Of a stretch of DNA of 64,000 nucleotides, positions 28,710 to 37,479 are shown piece by piece (within the stretch, counting starts at the first letter, position 1; every line of letters starts with the position of its first letter). The notes under the pieces were generated by a model that was not told where the DNA came from, did not search any database, and was given only the letters and a program-made list of their open reading frames with translations. The DNA is from CBDCHC01 sp965217075 (GTDB lineage Bacteria > Pseudomonadota > Gammaproteobacteria > PS1 > Pseudothioglobaceae): positions 60,905 through 124,904 of the forward strand of contig CBDCHC010000005.1 of assembly GCA_965217075.1 (NCBI GenBank). Direction: 5' to 3'. Position numbers and translations under genes: made by a program.

Positions 28710-29589
28710 TTAATAAATATAGTAATAAAGATTTTTGTGCATGTAGACGGTTTTCAGCTGCTGTAAAAACTACACTTTGCTTGCCATCTATTACCTTACT
28801 GCTTACCTCTTGTGAGCGATGAGTTGGCAGGCAGTGCATAAAAATAGCATCTTTTTTAGCTAATGACATTAATTTAGTATTAACCTGATAACCAGTAAAA
28901 TCTTGCAGCTTTTGTTGTATATTTTCTTGCCCCATAGATAACCAAACATCTGTTACTATGACATCAGCATTATAGCAAGCATCTTGTGGATTATCAATTA
29001 AATTAGTATTAGTATTAATAAATTTTTGGTTAATAGTATATTTTTTTGGAGAACAAATATTTAGTGTAAAGTTAAATATTTTTGCTGCTTGAGCGTAAGT
29101 ATTACAAGTATTATTGCTATCACCAATCCAAGCAATTGTTTTGCCTGTTATATCTCCTTTGAGCTCCATAAAAGTCATTATATCAGTTAGTATTTGACAT
29201 GGATGAGAATTATCAGATAAAGCATTAATTATAGGAGAGGTAGAGTTCTGACTAAATTCTGTGATTTGTTGGTGTGATGAGATACGCATTACAACTAAAT
29301 CTGTCATTGATGAGATAACTTTAGCACTATCGGCTATAGGTTCACCTCTACTTAATTGTATATCGTTTTTATTTAAAAATATGGCATGAGCGCCAAGCTG
29401 TGTTGCCCCTGCTTCAAAAGATACTCTAGTTCTTGTAGATGGTTTATCAAAAATCATAGTAATAGTTTTGTGCTGCAATGAGCTATTTAAAACACCACTT
29501 TTATATTGTTTTTTAAGTTTAATGGCATTCTCAATAATCGCAATAAGTTGTTGTTTATTTAAATCAGTTAGGTTAATAAAGTGTTTCAT
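28702..29589 (-). CDS. argF: Ornithine carbamoyltransferase
   Basis: Makes citrulline from ornithine and carbamoyl phosphate in arginine synthesis. The carbamoyl-phosphate site STRTRVSFE is near residue 52, the HPCQ motif (SHPCQILTD) near 128, and the ornithine-side FMHCLPTHR near 258. Its 295 residues are on the short side of normal. It is translationally coupled to argD by a 4-bp overlap. Confidence 0.98.
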   Translation of the reverse strand: MKHFINLTDLNKQQLIAIIENAIKLKKQYKSGVLNSSLQHKTITMIFDKPSTRTRVSFEAGATQLGAHAIFLNKNDIQLSRGEPIADSAKVISSMTDLVVMRISSHQQITEFSQNSTSPIINALSDNSHPCQILTDIMTFMELKGDITGKTIAWIGDSNNTCNTYAQAAKIFNFTLNICSPKKYTINQKFINTNTNLIDNPQDACYNADVIVTDVWLSMGQENIQQKLQDFTGYQVNTKLMSLAKKDAIFMHCLPTHRSQEVSSKVIDGKQSVVFTAAENRLHAQKSLLLYLLNA

Positions 29590-30737
29590 AATAATTTAAT
29601 TAATTTAGTTATTTTGTTAATTATTATATCAGCTTCAGTGGTTGAGATAATAAGTGGTGGTAGCATTCTTATAGTATTACCAGTAATATTTATTAGTAAT
29701 TTTTCTTTAAGCGCTAACTTAAGTAATGGTGCTGGATTTTTATTTAGCTCTATACCTATCATTAGACCTTTAATACGAATATCAATAATTTTTTTATCAT
29801 CAATAAGGCTTAAACCACGCTTGAAATAAGCACTCATATTATTTACATTATTTAGAATATTTTCTTTAATTATAATATCAAGCACTGTAATAGCTGTATT
29901 ACAACTTAAGTGATTACCGCCAAAAGTAGAGCCATGAGAGCCAGCAATAAATAACTCAGCAGCTACACCTTTAGCGATACAAGCTCCTATAGGCATACCG
30001 CTACCAAGTCCTTTAGCAGTAGTTAATATATCTGGAATAATATTATTATATTCACAGGCGAACATTTTGCCTGTCCTGCCTATGCCTGTTTGTATTTCGT
30101 CAACAATTAATAACCAATTATTATCATCACAAATTTTTCGTACTTTATTTAAATAATTAGCATCTGGAATAATAATCCCATGCTCTCCTTGTATTGGCTC
30201 TAACATTACAGCTACTATATTATTGTTATTACTTAAATTTTTAATTGCTACTGCATCATTAAAATCAACGAAAATAAAACCATCTAATAAAGGAGACAAA
30301 TTATTTTGTATTTTTGTATTGCCAGTAGCACTTAATGTAGCCATTGTTCTACCATGAAAACTATTATTAGCGCTAATAATTATTGGTGTTTGAATATTAT
30401 GTTTATTAGCAAATAAACGCGTTATTTTAATTGCTGCCTCATTAGCTTCTGCACCTGAGTTAGCAAAAAAAACTTTATCCATTTTTGTTATGCTACATAA
30501 TTTTTTTGCTAAGTGTTGTTGTGGTTCAATAGTATACCAATTAGAGGTATGTATTAATTTTCCTACTTGACTGCACATACTTTTTATTAGCGTTGCATGT
30601 GAGTGACCTAAACTCATAACTCCAACGCCAGACAAAGCATCAAGATATATATCACCTTTATCATCAGTTAAATAACAACCATTACCTTTTACAAAACTAA
30701 CAGCAAGTGGTGAATAATTAGACATTAAATAAGACAT
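29586..30737 (-). CDS. argD: Acetylornithine aminotransferase
   Basis: PLP-dependent class III aminotransferase of arginine (and possibly DAP) synthesis. The PLP lysine lies in TTAKGLGSGMPIGA. The substrate and cofactor motifs FANSGAEANEAAIK and VDEIQTGIGRTG are intact. The start at 30737 gives MSYLMSNYSPLAVSF, matching the usual proteobacterial ArgD opening. The frame extends upstream only to TTG 30752, at the edge of the terminator hairpin. It is first in argD-argF-rsmA-apaH. The start lies just 14 bp downstream of a terminator, so the promoter location is unclear. Confidence 0.95.
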   Translation of the reverse strand: MSYLMSNYSPLAVSFVKGNGCYLTDDKGDIYLDALSGVGVMSLGHSHATLIKSMCSQVGKLIHTSNWYTIEPQQHLAKKLCSITKMDKVFFANSGAEANEAAIKITRLFANKHNIQTPIIISANNSFHGRTMATLSATGNTKIQNNLSPLLDGFIFVDFNDAVAIKNLSNNNNIVAVMLEPIQGEHGIIIPDANYLNKVRKICDDNNWLLIVDEIQTGIGRTGKMFACEYNNIIPDILTTAKGLGSGMPIGACIAKGVAAELFIAGSHGSTFGGNHLSCNTAITVLDIIIKENILNNVNNMSAYFKRGLSLIDDKKIIDIRIKGLMIGIELNKNPAPLLKLALKEKLLINITGNTIRMLPPLIISTTEADIIINKITKLIKLL

Positions 30738-30750
30738 ATTGCAACCAAGC

Positions 30751-30781
30751 AAAAAAGCCCCAAAAATAAGGGGCTTTTTTT
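30751..30781 (-). terminator. Strong bidirectional intrinsic terminator
   Basis: AAAAAAGCCCC (30751-30761) and GGGGCTTTTTT (30770-30780) form a perfect 11-bp stem around an 8-nt loop, with T tracts in both directions. It ends the small gene at 30799-30993 and sits 14 bp before the argD start. Confidence 0.9.
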
Positions 30782-30798
30782 ATTTATTGATAATTTTT

Positions 30799-30993
30799 TT
30801 AAGAAAGAGCTGGAGCCATTTGCTCGTTAATGGCTTGTATTTCTCTTTTATAAGTTGCATAAAAATGATCCTTAGGTGGATTTAACCAAGTTTCATAAGA
30901 AAAACCATTTTTATTATTATATTCGTTAAATTTGTGTTGTAGAGAAATTCTTTCCATACTAAGTTTATTTTTTTCTGCTGTAACTACATCCAT
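30799..30993 (-). CDS. Small conserved-looking protein of unknown function
   Basis: This 64-residue soluble, charged protein begins MDVVTAEKNKLSMERISLQHK and contains a Trp/Pro segment (ETWLNPPKDHF) followed by a helix. I do not recognise a family. It is judged a real gene because a GGAG ribosome-binding site lies 6 bp before the ATG, a TATAAT hexamer (31030-31025, minus strand) lies upstream, and a strong terminator follows directly. It is divergent from hpf and forms its own transcription unit. Confidence 0.75.
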   Translation of the reverse strand: MDVVTAEKNKLSMERISLQHKFNEYNNKNGFSYETWLNPPKDHFYATYKREIQAINEQMAPALS

Positions 30994-31142
30994 TTTTATC
31001 TCCTTTATAGATTTAATCTTAAGTATTATACCTATTTTAAATTACAAATTTATGCAAAATAACAACAATAAGTTTTGTATATTTTTGTATAATTTACCAA
31101 GAAGATTATTTAGTTTATTTATTTTAAAAAAAAGGAGGAAAT

Positions 31143-31436
31143 GTGCAGCTTAATATCTCTTGTCACCACTTTGAACTTACAGATGCAATCAAACAACACG
31201 CTCAGTCTAAGTTAGAAAAAATTAAACATCATTTTGATCAAGTAATTAATATTAATATGATTTTATCGCTTGATAAAAATTTGCAAAAAGCAGAAGCAAC
31301 AATCCATATAAGTGGAGCAGATATTTTTGCTAAAGCAGATAGCAATGATATGTATTTATCAATAAATAAGTTGATTAGTAAATTAGACACACAAATTATT
31401 AAACATAAGAATAAAATTAATACCCACCGTGGATGA
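31143..31436 (+). CDS. hpf: Ribosome hibernation promoting factor
   Basis: HPF/YfiA-family protein that binds the 30S decoding centre and stabilises idle ribosomes. It has 97 residues, a short HPF type, with the beta-alpha-beta fold (MQLNISCHHFELTDAIKQHA). GTG at 31143 is the start, behind AAAGGAGG at 31131-31138; the ATG at 31141 is out of frame. It overlaps mgtE by 8 bp. A TATAAT at 31088-31093 may be its -10, but no good -35 is seen. Confidence 0.93.
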   Translation: MQLNISCHHFELTDAIKQHAQSKLEKIKHHFDQVININMILSLDKNLQKAEATIHISGADIFAKADSNDMYLSINKLISKLDTQIIKHKNKINTHRG

Positions 31437-32769
31437 AAATAAATTACAGGATATTTTATTTGCACTTAAAAATAATTTAGATAAAAATATAGATAATTCT
31501 TTTACAGAATTATTAACACTGCACCCTACAGAAATAGCTCAGGTTATAAGCGCAATTGGTAGTAATGAACGCACTTATTTATGGTCTAAGATAGATAATA
31601 CCACTAAAGCAAATATAATTAAGGAACTTACTACAGAAATATCATCTGCATTAATTGGTGTTATGAGTGATGCTGATATTGCAGATATTGCTGAAAAAAT
31701 GGCTATAGATGATTTAGCAGATATAGTTCCTTTAATGCCTGAAGGTACCGTGCATAATTTATTGCTTACTATTGATAACAAACATAGACAAAATTTAAAA
31801 AAAGTACTGTCTTATCCGTATGATAGCGCCGGTGGTTTAATGAATACAGATATAATTACACTTAGAGCTAATGTTAGCGTAAGAACTGTTATTCGTTATC
31901 TACGCCTATTAGGAGTAATGCCAAAAAATACTGATAAACTTTTTATAGTTGATAGAAATTTTCTATATTTAGGTTCTATACATATTGCTGTATTATTAAG
32001 CGCAGATGCTGATAAAAAAATTGATAACTTAATTGATGATAAAGCTATCAAGGCTATTAAAGATAGTATTTCTGATAATGAAGTAGTAACTTTATTTGAG
32101 CAACGAGATTTAATTTCAGCCCCTGTAGTAGATAATAATAATAAATTAATAGGTAGAATAACAATAGATGATGTAGTAGATGTAATGCGTGAACAGTCAG
32201 AGCATTCAGTTAAATCTATGGTTGGTTTGGGCGAAGAAGAGTTGTTTTCACCGGTTTTAAAAAGCGCTAAAAATCGTTTTATTTGGCTTGGAATAAATTT
32301 AATAACTGCATTTTTTGCTGTATTTTTTATTGATATTTTTGCTGAAACTATTGAGAAAAAAATAGCTCTTGCAGTGTTGTTACCAATTGTAGCAAGTATG
32401 GGTGGAATTGCAGGTATGCAGAGTTTAATTTTAATTACTAGAGGGCTGGCAATTGGTGCCATAAATTTAGCAAATATTAGGTTTTTACTAAATAAAGAAT
32501 TATTAATTTCAATCTTAAATAGTATATTGCTCAGTTTATTAGTTGCAATTATTACTTATTTTTGGTTTATAGACTTAACTTTGAGTTTTGTTATTTTAGT
32601 AGCAATTATAATAAATATGTTTAGTGCTGCAATTTTTGGTGTTTTATTACCATTTTTTCTAATTAAAGTTAAAATAGACCCTGCGTTAGCTGGTGGTGTT
32701 GTGCTTACTACTATTACAGACTCTATAGGGTTTATAGTATTTTTAGGCTTTGCCAGCATAATTTTTTAA
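31429..32769 (+). CDS. mgtE: Magnesium transporter MgtE
   Basis: Dimeric Mg2+ channel gated by cytoplasmic magnesium. It has an N-domain of helical repeats (about 1-125), paired CBS domains (about 130-250), and five membrane helices from residue about 280. The pore helix and the conserved tail PALAGGVVLTTITDSIGF are intact, with the Mg-binding Asp. It is 446 residues, full length. It starts with GTG at 31429 (no ATG is near the family N-terminus) and is coupled to hpf. Confidence 0.96.
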   Translation: MDENKLQDILFALKNNLDKNIDNSFTELLTLHPTEIAQVISAIGSNERTYLWSKIDNTTKANIIKELTTEISSALIGVMSDADIADIAEKMAIDDLADIVPLMPEGTVHNLLLTIDNKHRQNLKKVLSYPYDSAGGLMNTDIITLRANVSVRTVIRYLRLLGVMPKNTDKLFIVDRNFLYLGSIHIAVLLSADADKKIDNLIDDKAIKAIKDSISDNEVVTLFEQRDLISAPVVDNNNKLIGRITIDDVVDVMREQSEHSVKSMVGLGEEELFSPVLKSAKNRFIWLGINLITAFFAVFFIDIFAETIEKKIALAVLLPIVASMGGIAGMQSLILITRGLAIGAINLANIRFLLNKELLISILNSILLSLLVAIITYFWFIDLTLSFVILVAIIINMFSAAIFGVLLPFFLIKVKIDPALAGGVVLTTITDSIGFIVFLGFASIIF

Positions 32770-32794
32770 CTTTTAATATAAATAATACATAAAT

Positions 32795-33364
32795 ATGAAA
32801 ATAATAAATTTCAAAATAATAATATTAATTACAATTATTTTGTCATCATGTAATGGCAAAGTGGTAAATGTAGTAGTAGTTGATAAATCATTTAATAAGG
32901 ACAATGAGATAATAAAAATTAAAACAGATAATGAATATAAGCAAGCTATAGTACAAAAAACAAAAAAAACTAATATAGTTATTGAGAAAAAAAATGCAAC
33001 ATTTGAATTACCAACATGGATATATCCAGTAAATGCTGATATATCAACTCATTTTTCTAATTTACATAAATTAGTGGTATTTGCTACTAAAAAAAATATG
33101 CCAATTATGGCAGTTAAAGAAGGCAAAGTAGTATATGGTGATGATAATCTTAAATCTTATGGCAAAATGATTATTATTAAACATGAGTTTGGTTTTTATA
33201 CACAGTATATGTTTACTGGCGAACTACGTATTAAAGTTGATGATGAAGTAGTGCAAGGTGAAGTAGTGGCTGTTACAGGCGATAAACCATTTGCAATTTC
33301 TATGAAAAAATTTAATACAATTATTAATCCAGAAAAATATTTAAAATGGCCTTATATCAAATAG
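32795..33364 (+). CDS. Lipoprotein with degenerate LytM (M23) domain
   Basis: Predicted outer-membrane lipoprotein. The signal ends in lipobox LSSC (Cys19). Residues about 72-189 have the M23/LytM beta-sheet core (AVKEGKVVYGDDNLKSYGKM, then IIIKHEFGFYTQYM). Catalytic ligands are missing: the first His/Asp pair is replaced (KLVVFATKKNMP) and only one His of the later motif remains. This pattern is known from NlpD/EnvC, which activate amidases rather than cut peptidoglycan. No LysM domain is seen, so it is shorter than NlpD. It overlaps mscS by 19 bp. Confidence 0.8.
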   Translation: MKIINFKIIILITIILSSCNGKVVNVVVVDKSFNKDNEIIKIKTDNEYKQAIVQKTKKTNIVIEKKNATFELPTWIYPVNADISTHFSNLHKLVVFATKKNMPIMAVKEGKVVYGDDNLKSYGKMIIIKHEFGFYTQYMFTGELRIKVDDEVVQGEVVAVTGDKPFAISMKKFNTIINPEKYLKWPYIK

Positions 33365-34359
33365 TAATAATAGCAATAACTGCTATTATTTTTTCTTATT
33401 TTATTCTTAATTTTATTGGCAAAATAATTATTAGTAAGGTATTAACAAGTAAAAATAAATTAGATGATTACTTATTTAAAGCTTTGTTATTACCAATTAA
33501 GTCATTATTATGGATAATTTATATTTATTTGTTTATTATAATTTTACAGGATTATTATCCATATTTATTGAAAATTATTACTTATATAGACGTTGTATTT
33601 ATTGTATTTATTGTTTGGATTTTTATTGCACTTATAAATGTTGCTGAAAAATATTTAGTGATTGAAAATAATAAATTTGATAAGGACATTGTACGATTAT
33701 TTTCTAGGCTAGTAAAAATTATAGTAGTAAGTGTTGGTGTGCTTAGTATTTTACAATTTTTTGGCTTTGCTATTTCATCTATTCTAACTTTTGGTGGCGT
33801 GGGTGGCATGATAATTGGTTTTGCTGCTAAAGATATGTTGGGTAATATTTTTGGCGGGTTAATGATCAGTTTAGATAAGCCATTTTCTGTTGGCGATTGG
33901 ATGAGGGTTGGTAATATAGAAGGTACTGTAGAAAATATTGGCTGGCGTATGACTAAAATCAGGACCTTTAGTAAAAATCCAATTTATATCCCTAATGGTA
34001 TATTTTCAACTAAAGAAATAGAAACTCCTTCTCGTATGACCAATAGAAGAATTAGAGAGGTAATAGGTGTTCGTTATGATGATATTAATGTCTTACCTAG
34101 TATTATTATTAGTATTGAAGATATGTTAAAAAATCATGTTGATATTGATAAAAATGCACTTACAATGGTTTATTTTAATCATTTTGGGGATAGTAGTTTA
34201 GAGCTTATTATTTATACTTTTACTAAAACTACTAATTGGTTAGAATTTCAAAAAATTAAAGGAAATATTTTGCTTAAAATTGCAGAGATTATAAGTAGTT
34301 ATAATGCGGAAATAGCTTATCCTACTCAAACTTTAAAAATTAATAAACAAATAGATTAG
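33346..34359 (+). CDS. MscS-family mechanosensitive channel
   Basis: Small-conductance mechanosensitive channel that releases solutes on osmotic downshock. Three or four membrane segments lie in the first 150 residues. The pore-lining TM3 follows (SSILTFGGVGGMIIGFAAKDML, a Gly/Ala-rich helix), then the beta domain with FSVGDWMRVGNIEGTVENIG. The C-terminal alpha/beta domain completes the 337 residues. It resembles the YbdG/MscM-like group in having a longer N-terminal region than E. coli MscS. It is 5 bp before miaB. Confidence 0.92.
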   Translation: MALYQIVIIAITAIIFSYFILNFIGKIIISKVLTSKNKLDDYLFKALLLPIKSLLWIIYIYLFIIILQDYYPYLLKIITYIDVVFIVFIVWIFIALINVAEKYLVIENNKFDKDIVRLFSRLVKIIVVSVGVLSILQFFGFAISSILTFGGVGGMIIGFAAKDMLGNIFGGLMISLDKPFSVGDWMRVGNIEGTVENIGWRMTKIRTFSKNPIYIPNGIFSTKEIETPSRMTNRRIREVIGVRYDDINVLPSIIISIEDMLKNHVDIDKNALTMVYFNHFGDSSLELIIYTFTKTTNWLEFQKIKGNILLKIAEIISSYNAEIAYPTQTLKINKQID

Positions 34360-34364
34360 CAATA

Positions 34365-35678
34365 ATGAATACACTGTTTATCCGCACTATGGGTTGTCAA
34401 ATGAATGAATACGATAGTGATAAAATATTTGATTTGCTTAAAAACTCTCATAATTTATCTAAAATAGATAATGAGAGCATTGCTGATGTATTATTAATTA
34501 ATACTTGTTCAATTAGAGCTAAAGCACAAGATAAATTATTTCATCAGTTAGGTAGATGGCGCAAATTAAAAATAAAAAATCCTAATCTTATTATTGGTGT
34601 TGGTGGCTGTGTTGCTTCTCAAGAAGGAGAGCTTATTAATAAACGAGCACCCTTTGTAGATATAATTTTTGGACCACAAACACTACATAGATTACCAAAA
34701 ATGTTAGATAACGCAGTGGCTAAAAAATATAGCATAGATATTAGCTTCCCAGCAATTGAAAAATTTGATAATTTACCACAAACTACTAATAATAAGGTTA
34801 GCGCTTATGTTTCAATTATAGAAGGCTGCTCTAAATATTGTTCATTTTGTGTAGTGCCGTATACTCGTGGCGAAGAAATATCTAGACCATTTTTATCTAT
34901 TATAAATGAAGTTAAGTTGTTGGTAAAAAACGGTACAAGAGAAATTCATTTATTAGGGCAAAATGTCAATAGTTATGCAGGTGAATTAGAGGGTGAGATT
35001 ATAGATTTAGCATTTTTAATTGAAACGATTGCAACAATTGACAAAGTATGGCGTATTCGTTTTACCACCTCGCATCCAACAGACTTAAATGATAGATTGA
35101 TAGATTTGTACACTAAAGTGCCAAAATTAGTATCACATTTGCATCTGCCTGTACAAAGTGGCAGTGATAAAATCTTAAAACAAATGAAAAGAGGGCATAA
35201 TATATTAGAATATAAATTTAAAATTAAAAAACTTAAGCAAGCACGCCCTGATATTGCTATTTCAAGTGATTTTATCATTGGTTTTCCAGCAGAAACCGAT
35301 AATGATTTTATGGCAACAATAAATCTTATTAAAGAAATAGGTTTTGATAAATCATTTAGTTTTATATATTCTTCTCGTCCCGGCACTCCTGCTGATAATT
35401 TAGCTGATAATGTTAGTTTAGATATTAAAAAACAAAGATTACATGAGTTGCAATTACTTATAGATGTTAATACAAATAATATTTCTAAACAAATGATTGG
35501 CAGTGTGCTAGATGTATTGGTAGAGGGAATCGCTAAAAAAGATAATAAATTGTATGGTAAAACAGCAAATATGCGTAATACTCATTTTAAAGGGGATAAA
35601 AAATTAATTAACACTATGCAACAAGTTAAAATAATTGCTGCTAAAGATAATTCTTTACTAGCAGAGTTAGTTAATTAA
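34365..35678 (+). CDS. miaB: tRNA-2-methylthio-N6-dimethylallyladenosine synthase
   Basis: Radical-SAM methylthiotransferase modifying A37 of tRNAs reading UNN codons. The N-terminal UPF0004 cluster cysteines appear in TMGCQMNEYDSDK, NTCSIRAKA and GGCVASQEG. The radical-SAM CxxxCxxC is Cys155, Cys159, Cys162. A TRAM domain ends the protein (437 residues). It is last in the hpf-mgtE-lipoprotein-mscS-miaB run. Confidence 0.98.
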   Translation: MNTLFIRTMGCQMNEYDSDKIFDLLKNSHNLSKIDNESIADVLLINTCSIRAKAQDKLFHQLGRWRKLKIKNPNLIIGVGGCVASQEGELINKRAPFVDIIFGPQTLHRLPKMLDNAVAKKYSIDISFPAIEKFDNLPQTTNNKVSAYVSIIEGCSKYCSFCVVPYTRGEEISRPFLSIINEVKLLVKNGTREIHLLGQNVNSYAGELEGEIIDLAFLIETIATIDKVWRIRFTTSHPTDLNDRLIDLYTKVPKLVSHLHLPVQSGSDKILKQMKRGHNILEYKFKIKKLKQARPDIAISSDFIIGFPAETDNDFMATINLIKEIGFDKSFSFIYSSRPGTPADNLADNVSLDIKKQRLHELQLLIDVNTNNISKQMIGSVLDVLVEGIAKKDNKLYGKTANMRNTHFKGDKKLINTMQQVKIIAAKDNSLLAELVN

Positions 35679-35692
35679 ATATATTTTATAAA

Positions 35693-35748
35693 ATTTTATC
35701 ACTCAGATGATTAGCAACTTAAAATAATTATTTATTAAGTGATAAAAT
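35693..35748 (+). promoter_or_regulatory. Inverted repeat between miaB and nuoA
   Basis: ATTTTATCACT at 35693-35703 is perfectly complementary to AGTGATAAAAT at 35738-35748, with a 34-nt loop. It lies in the 111-bp gap ahead of nuoA. It could be a weak terminator for miaB or an operator or leader structure of the nuo genes; the sequence does not decide. A TATAAT follows at 35751-35756. Confidence 0.4.
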
Positions 35749-35789
35749 CTTTATAATTAATGAACCTTTTTAATTAATTTTAATTTAAT

Positions 35790-36146
35790 ATGTTAGAGAA
35801 TTATTTACCTATTTTAGTTTTTATATTTTTAGGTTTGTTGTTTGGCGTTGTACCAATGATGATGGGTTATTTGTTAGCACCGCACAAACCAGATGCTGAA
35901 AAAAACTCACAGTTTGAGTGCGGGTTTCCTGCTTTTGATGATTCGCGTATGTATTTTAATGTGCGTTATTATTTAGTAGCAATTTTATTTATTTTATTTG
36001 ATTTAGAGGTAGCATTTGTTTTTCCTTGGGCTGTTTTGCAATCACAACTTGGTTGGTTTGGTTTTATTGCTATGAGTATATTTTTAACAATACTTATTGT
36101 AGGTTTTGTTTATGAATGGAAAAAAGGTGCACTTGATTGGGAGTAG
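35790..36146 (+). CDS. nuoA: NADH dehydrogenase (Complex I) subunit A
   Basis: Small membrane subunit of respiratory Complex I near the quinone site. It has three membrane helices and 118 residues. The conserved loop with the reactive cysteine reads KNSQFECGFPAFDDSRM, and FLIFDLEVAF-like residues lie in helix 2. It is the first gene of the nuo run. purU intervenes before nuoB. Confidence 0.98.
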   Translation: MLENYLPILVFIFLGLLFGVVPMMMGYLLAPHKPDAEKNSQFECGFPAFDDSRMYFNVRYYLVAILFILFDLEVAFVFPWAVLQSQLGWFGFIAMSIFLTILIVGFVYEWKKGALDWE

Positions 36147-36148
36147 TT

Positions 36149-36991
36149 TTGAGTTATAGATTATTAATTTCTTGTCCAGATACACAAGGATTAGTTGCTG
36201 TTGTTAGTCAATTTATTGCTAATTTTAATGGTAATATTATAGAGGCTCATCATTATCTTGATAAGAGTGAAAATTATTTTTTTATGCGTAACGAAATTGA
36301 AAAATTATCACTAAATGTAACTATTACTGAATTTAAACTAAAATTTCAACGATTAGCTAAGACATATAAAATGTCTTGGAGTGTCATAGATAGTGCTCAG
36401 TTAAAAGATATTTTAATTATGGGCTCTCAAGCAACACACTGTGTAGCTGATTTACTACATAGATTAGAAGACGGTGATTTACAGGCAAATGTTATTGGTA
36501 TTTTATCTAATCATAAAAAATTAGCAAAACTTGCTAATTGGTATAAAGTGCCTTTTAAACATATAGCTGTTAATAATAAAGAAGTTGATTTAAAAAAAAT
36601 AAATACTGCTATTGATAAATTTAATGCAAATTTAATTGTTTTAGCGAGATATATGCAAATTATTCCCATTGATATTTGCAATAAATATGAAAATAAAATT
36701 ATTAATATACACCATAGTTTTCTGCCTTCATTCAAAGGTGGTAATCCATATAAACAAGCAAAAAATAAGGGAGTTAAATTAATTGGCGCAACTTGCCATT
36801 ATATTAATGAAAATTTAGATGATGGAGCAATTATTGAGCAAGAAGTAGCAAGAGTAAATCATAATCATAATGAAGATGATATGCGTAAAATAGGACAAGA
36901 TATTGAAAAAACAACTTTAGCAAAAGGTGTTAAGTTGCATTTAGAAGATAGAATAATTGTATTTAAAAATAAAACTATTATATTTAATTAG
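36149..36991 (+). CDS. purU: Formyltetrahydrofolate deformylase
   Basis: Hydrolyses 10-formyl-THF to formate and THF, balancing one-carbon pools. An N-terminal ACT domain (SYRLLISCPDTQGLVAVV) precedes a formyltransferase-type catalytic domain. The latter has IHHSFLPSFKGGNPYKQA and the active-site His and Asp in GATCHYINENLDDGAII. The start chosen is TTG 36149, 5 bp after GGGAG; TTG 36137 would overlap nuoA and add four residues. It is inserted between nuoA and nuoB on the same strand and presumably co-transcribed. Confidence 0.95.
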   Translation: MSYRLLISCPDTQGLVAVVSQFIANFNGNIIEAHHYLDKSENYFFMRNEIEKLSLNVTITEFKLKFQRLAKTYKMSWSVIDSAQLKDILIMGSQATHCVADLLHRLEDGDLQANVIGILSNHKKLAKLANWYKVPFKHIAVNNKEVDLKKINTAIDKFNANLIVLARYMQIIPIDICNKYENKIINIHHSFLPSFKGGNPYKQAKNKGVKLIGATCHYINENLDDGAIIEQEVARVNHNHNEDDMRKIGQDIEKTTLAKGVKLHLEDRIIVFKNKTIIFN

Positions 36992-36999
36992 GCAATAAT

Positions 37000-37476
37000 A
37001 TGGCAATAGATGGTGTAATGAAACAAGGTTTTATGACTACTACATTAGATAGTATGATAAATTGGGCAAGACAGGGTTCATTATGGCCTATGACTTTTGG
37101 TCTTGCTTGTTGTGCGGTAGAAATGATGGAAGCTGGTTCTTCAAGATATGATTTAGATAGATTTGGCGTGGTATTTCGTCCTAGCCCGCGTCAAAGTGAT
37201 TTAATGATTGTAGCTGGAACACTTACTAATAAAATGGCTCCTGCACTGCGTACAGTATATGATCAAATGCCAGAACCAAGGTATGTGATATCTATGGGCA
37301 GTTGTGCCAATGGTGGAGGATATTATCATTATTCTTATTCAGTGGTGCGTGGTTGCGATAAAATTGTGCCAGTTGATATTTATGTGCCTGGTTGTCCGCC
37401 AACAGCGGAGGCCCTTATATATGGTATTATGCAATTACAAAATAAAATTAGTAAAAATACTATTGCAAGGAGTTAA
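37000..37476 (+). CDS. nuoB: NADH dehydrogenase subunit B
   Basis: Carries iron-sulfur cluster N2, which hands electrons to quinone. Cluster cysteines are Cys37 and Cys38 (GLACCAVEMM), Cys102 (GSCANGG) and Cys132 (PGCPPTAEAL). At 158 residues it is full length and clearly conserved. It is 8 bp after purU and 3 bp before nuoC. Confidence 0.99.
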   Translation: MAIDGVMKQGFMTTTLDSMINWARQGSLWPMTFGLACCAVEMMEAGSSRYDLDRFGVVFRPSPRQSDLMIVAGTLTNKMAPALRTVYDQMPEPRYVISMGSCANGGGYYHYSYSVVRGCDKIVPVDIYVPGCPPTAEALIYGIMQLQNKISKNTIARS

Positions 37477-37479
37477 TTA

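Noticed and set aside
31896..32462. 188-residue minus-strand ORF inside mgtE
   Set aside because: mgtE is clearly conserved in the other strand; the antisense frame is open only because of base composition.
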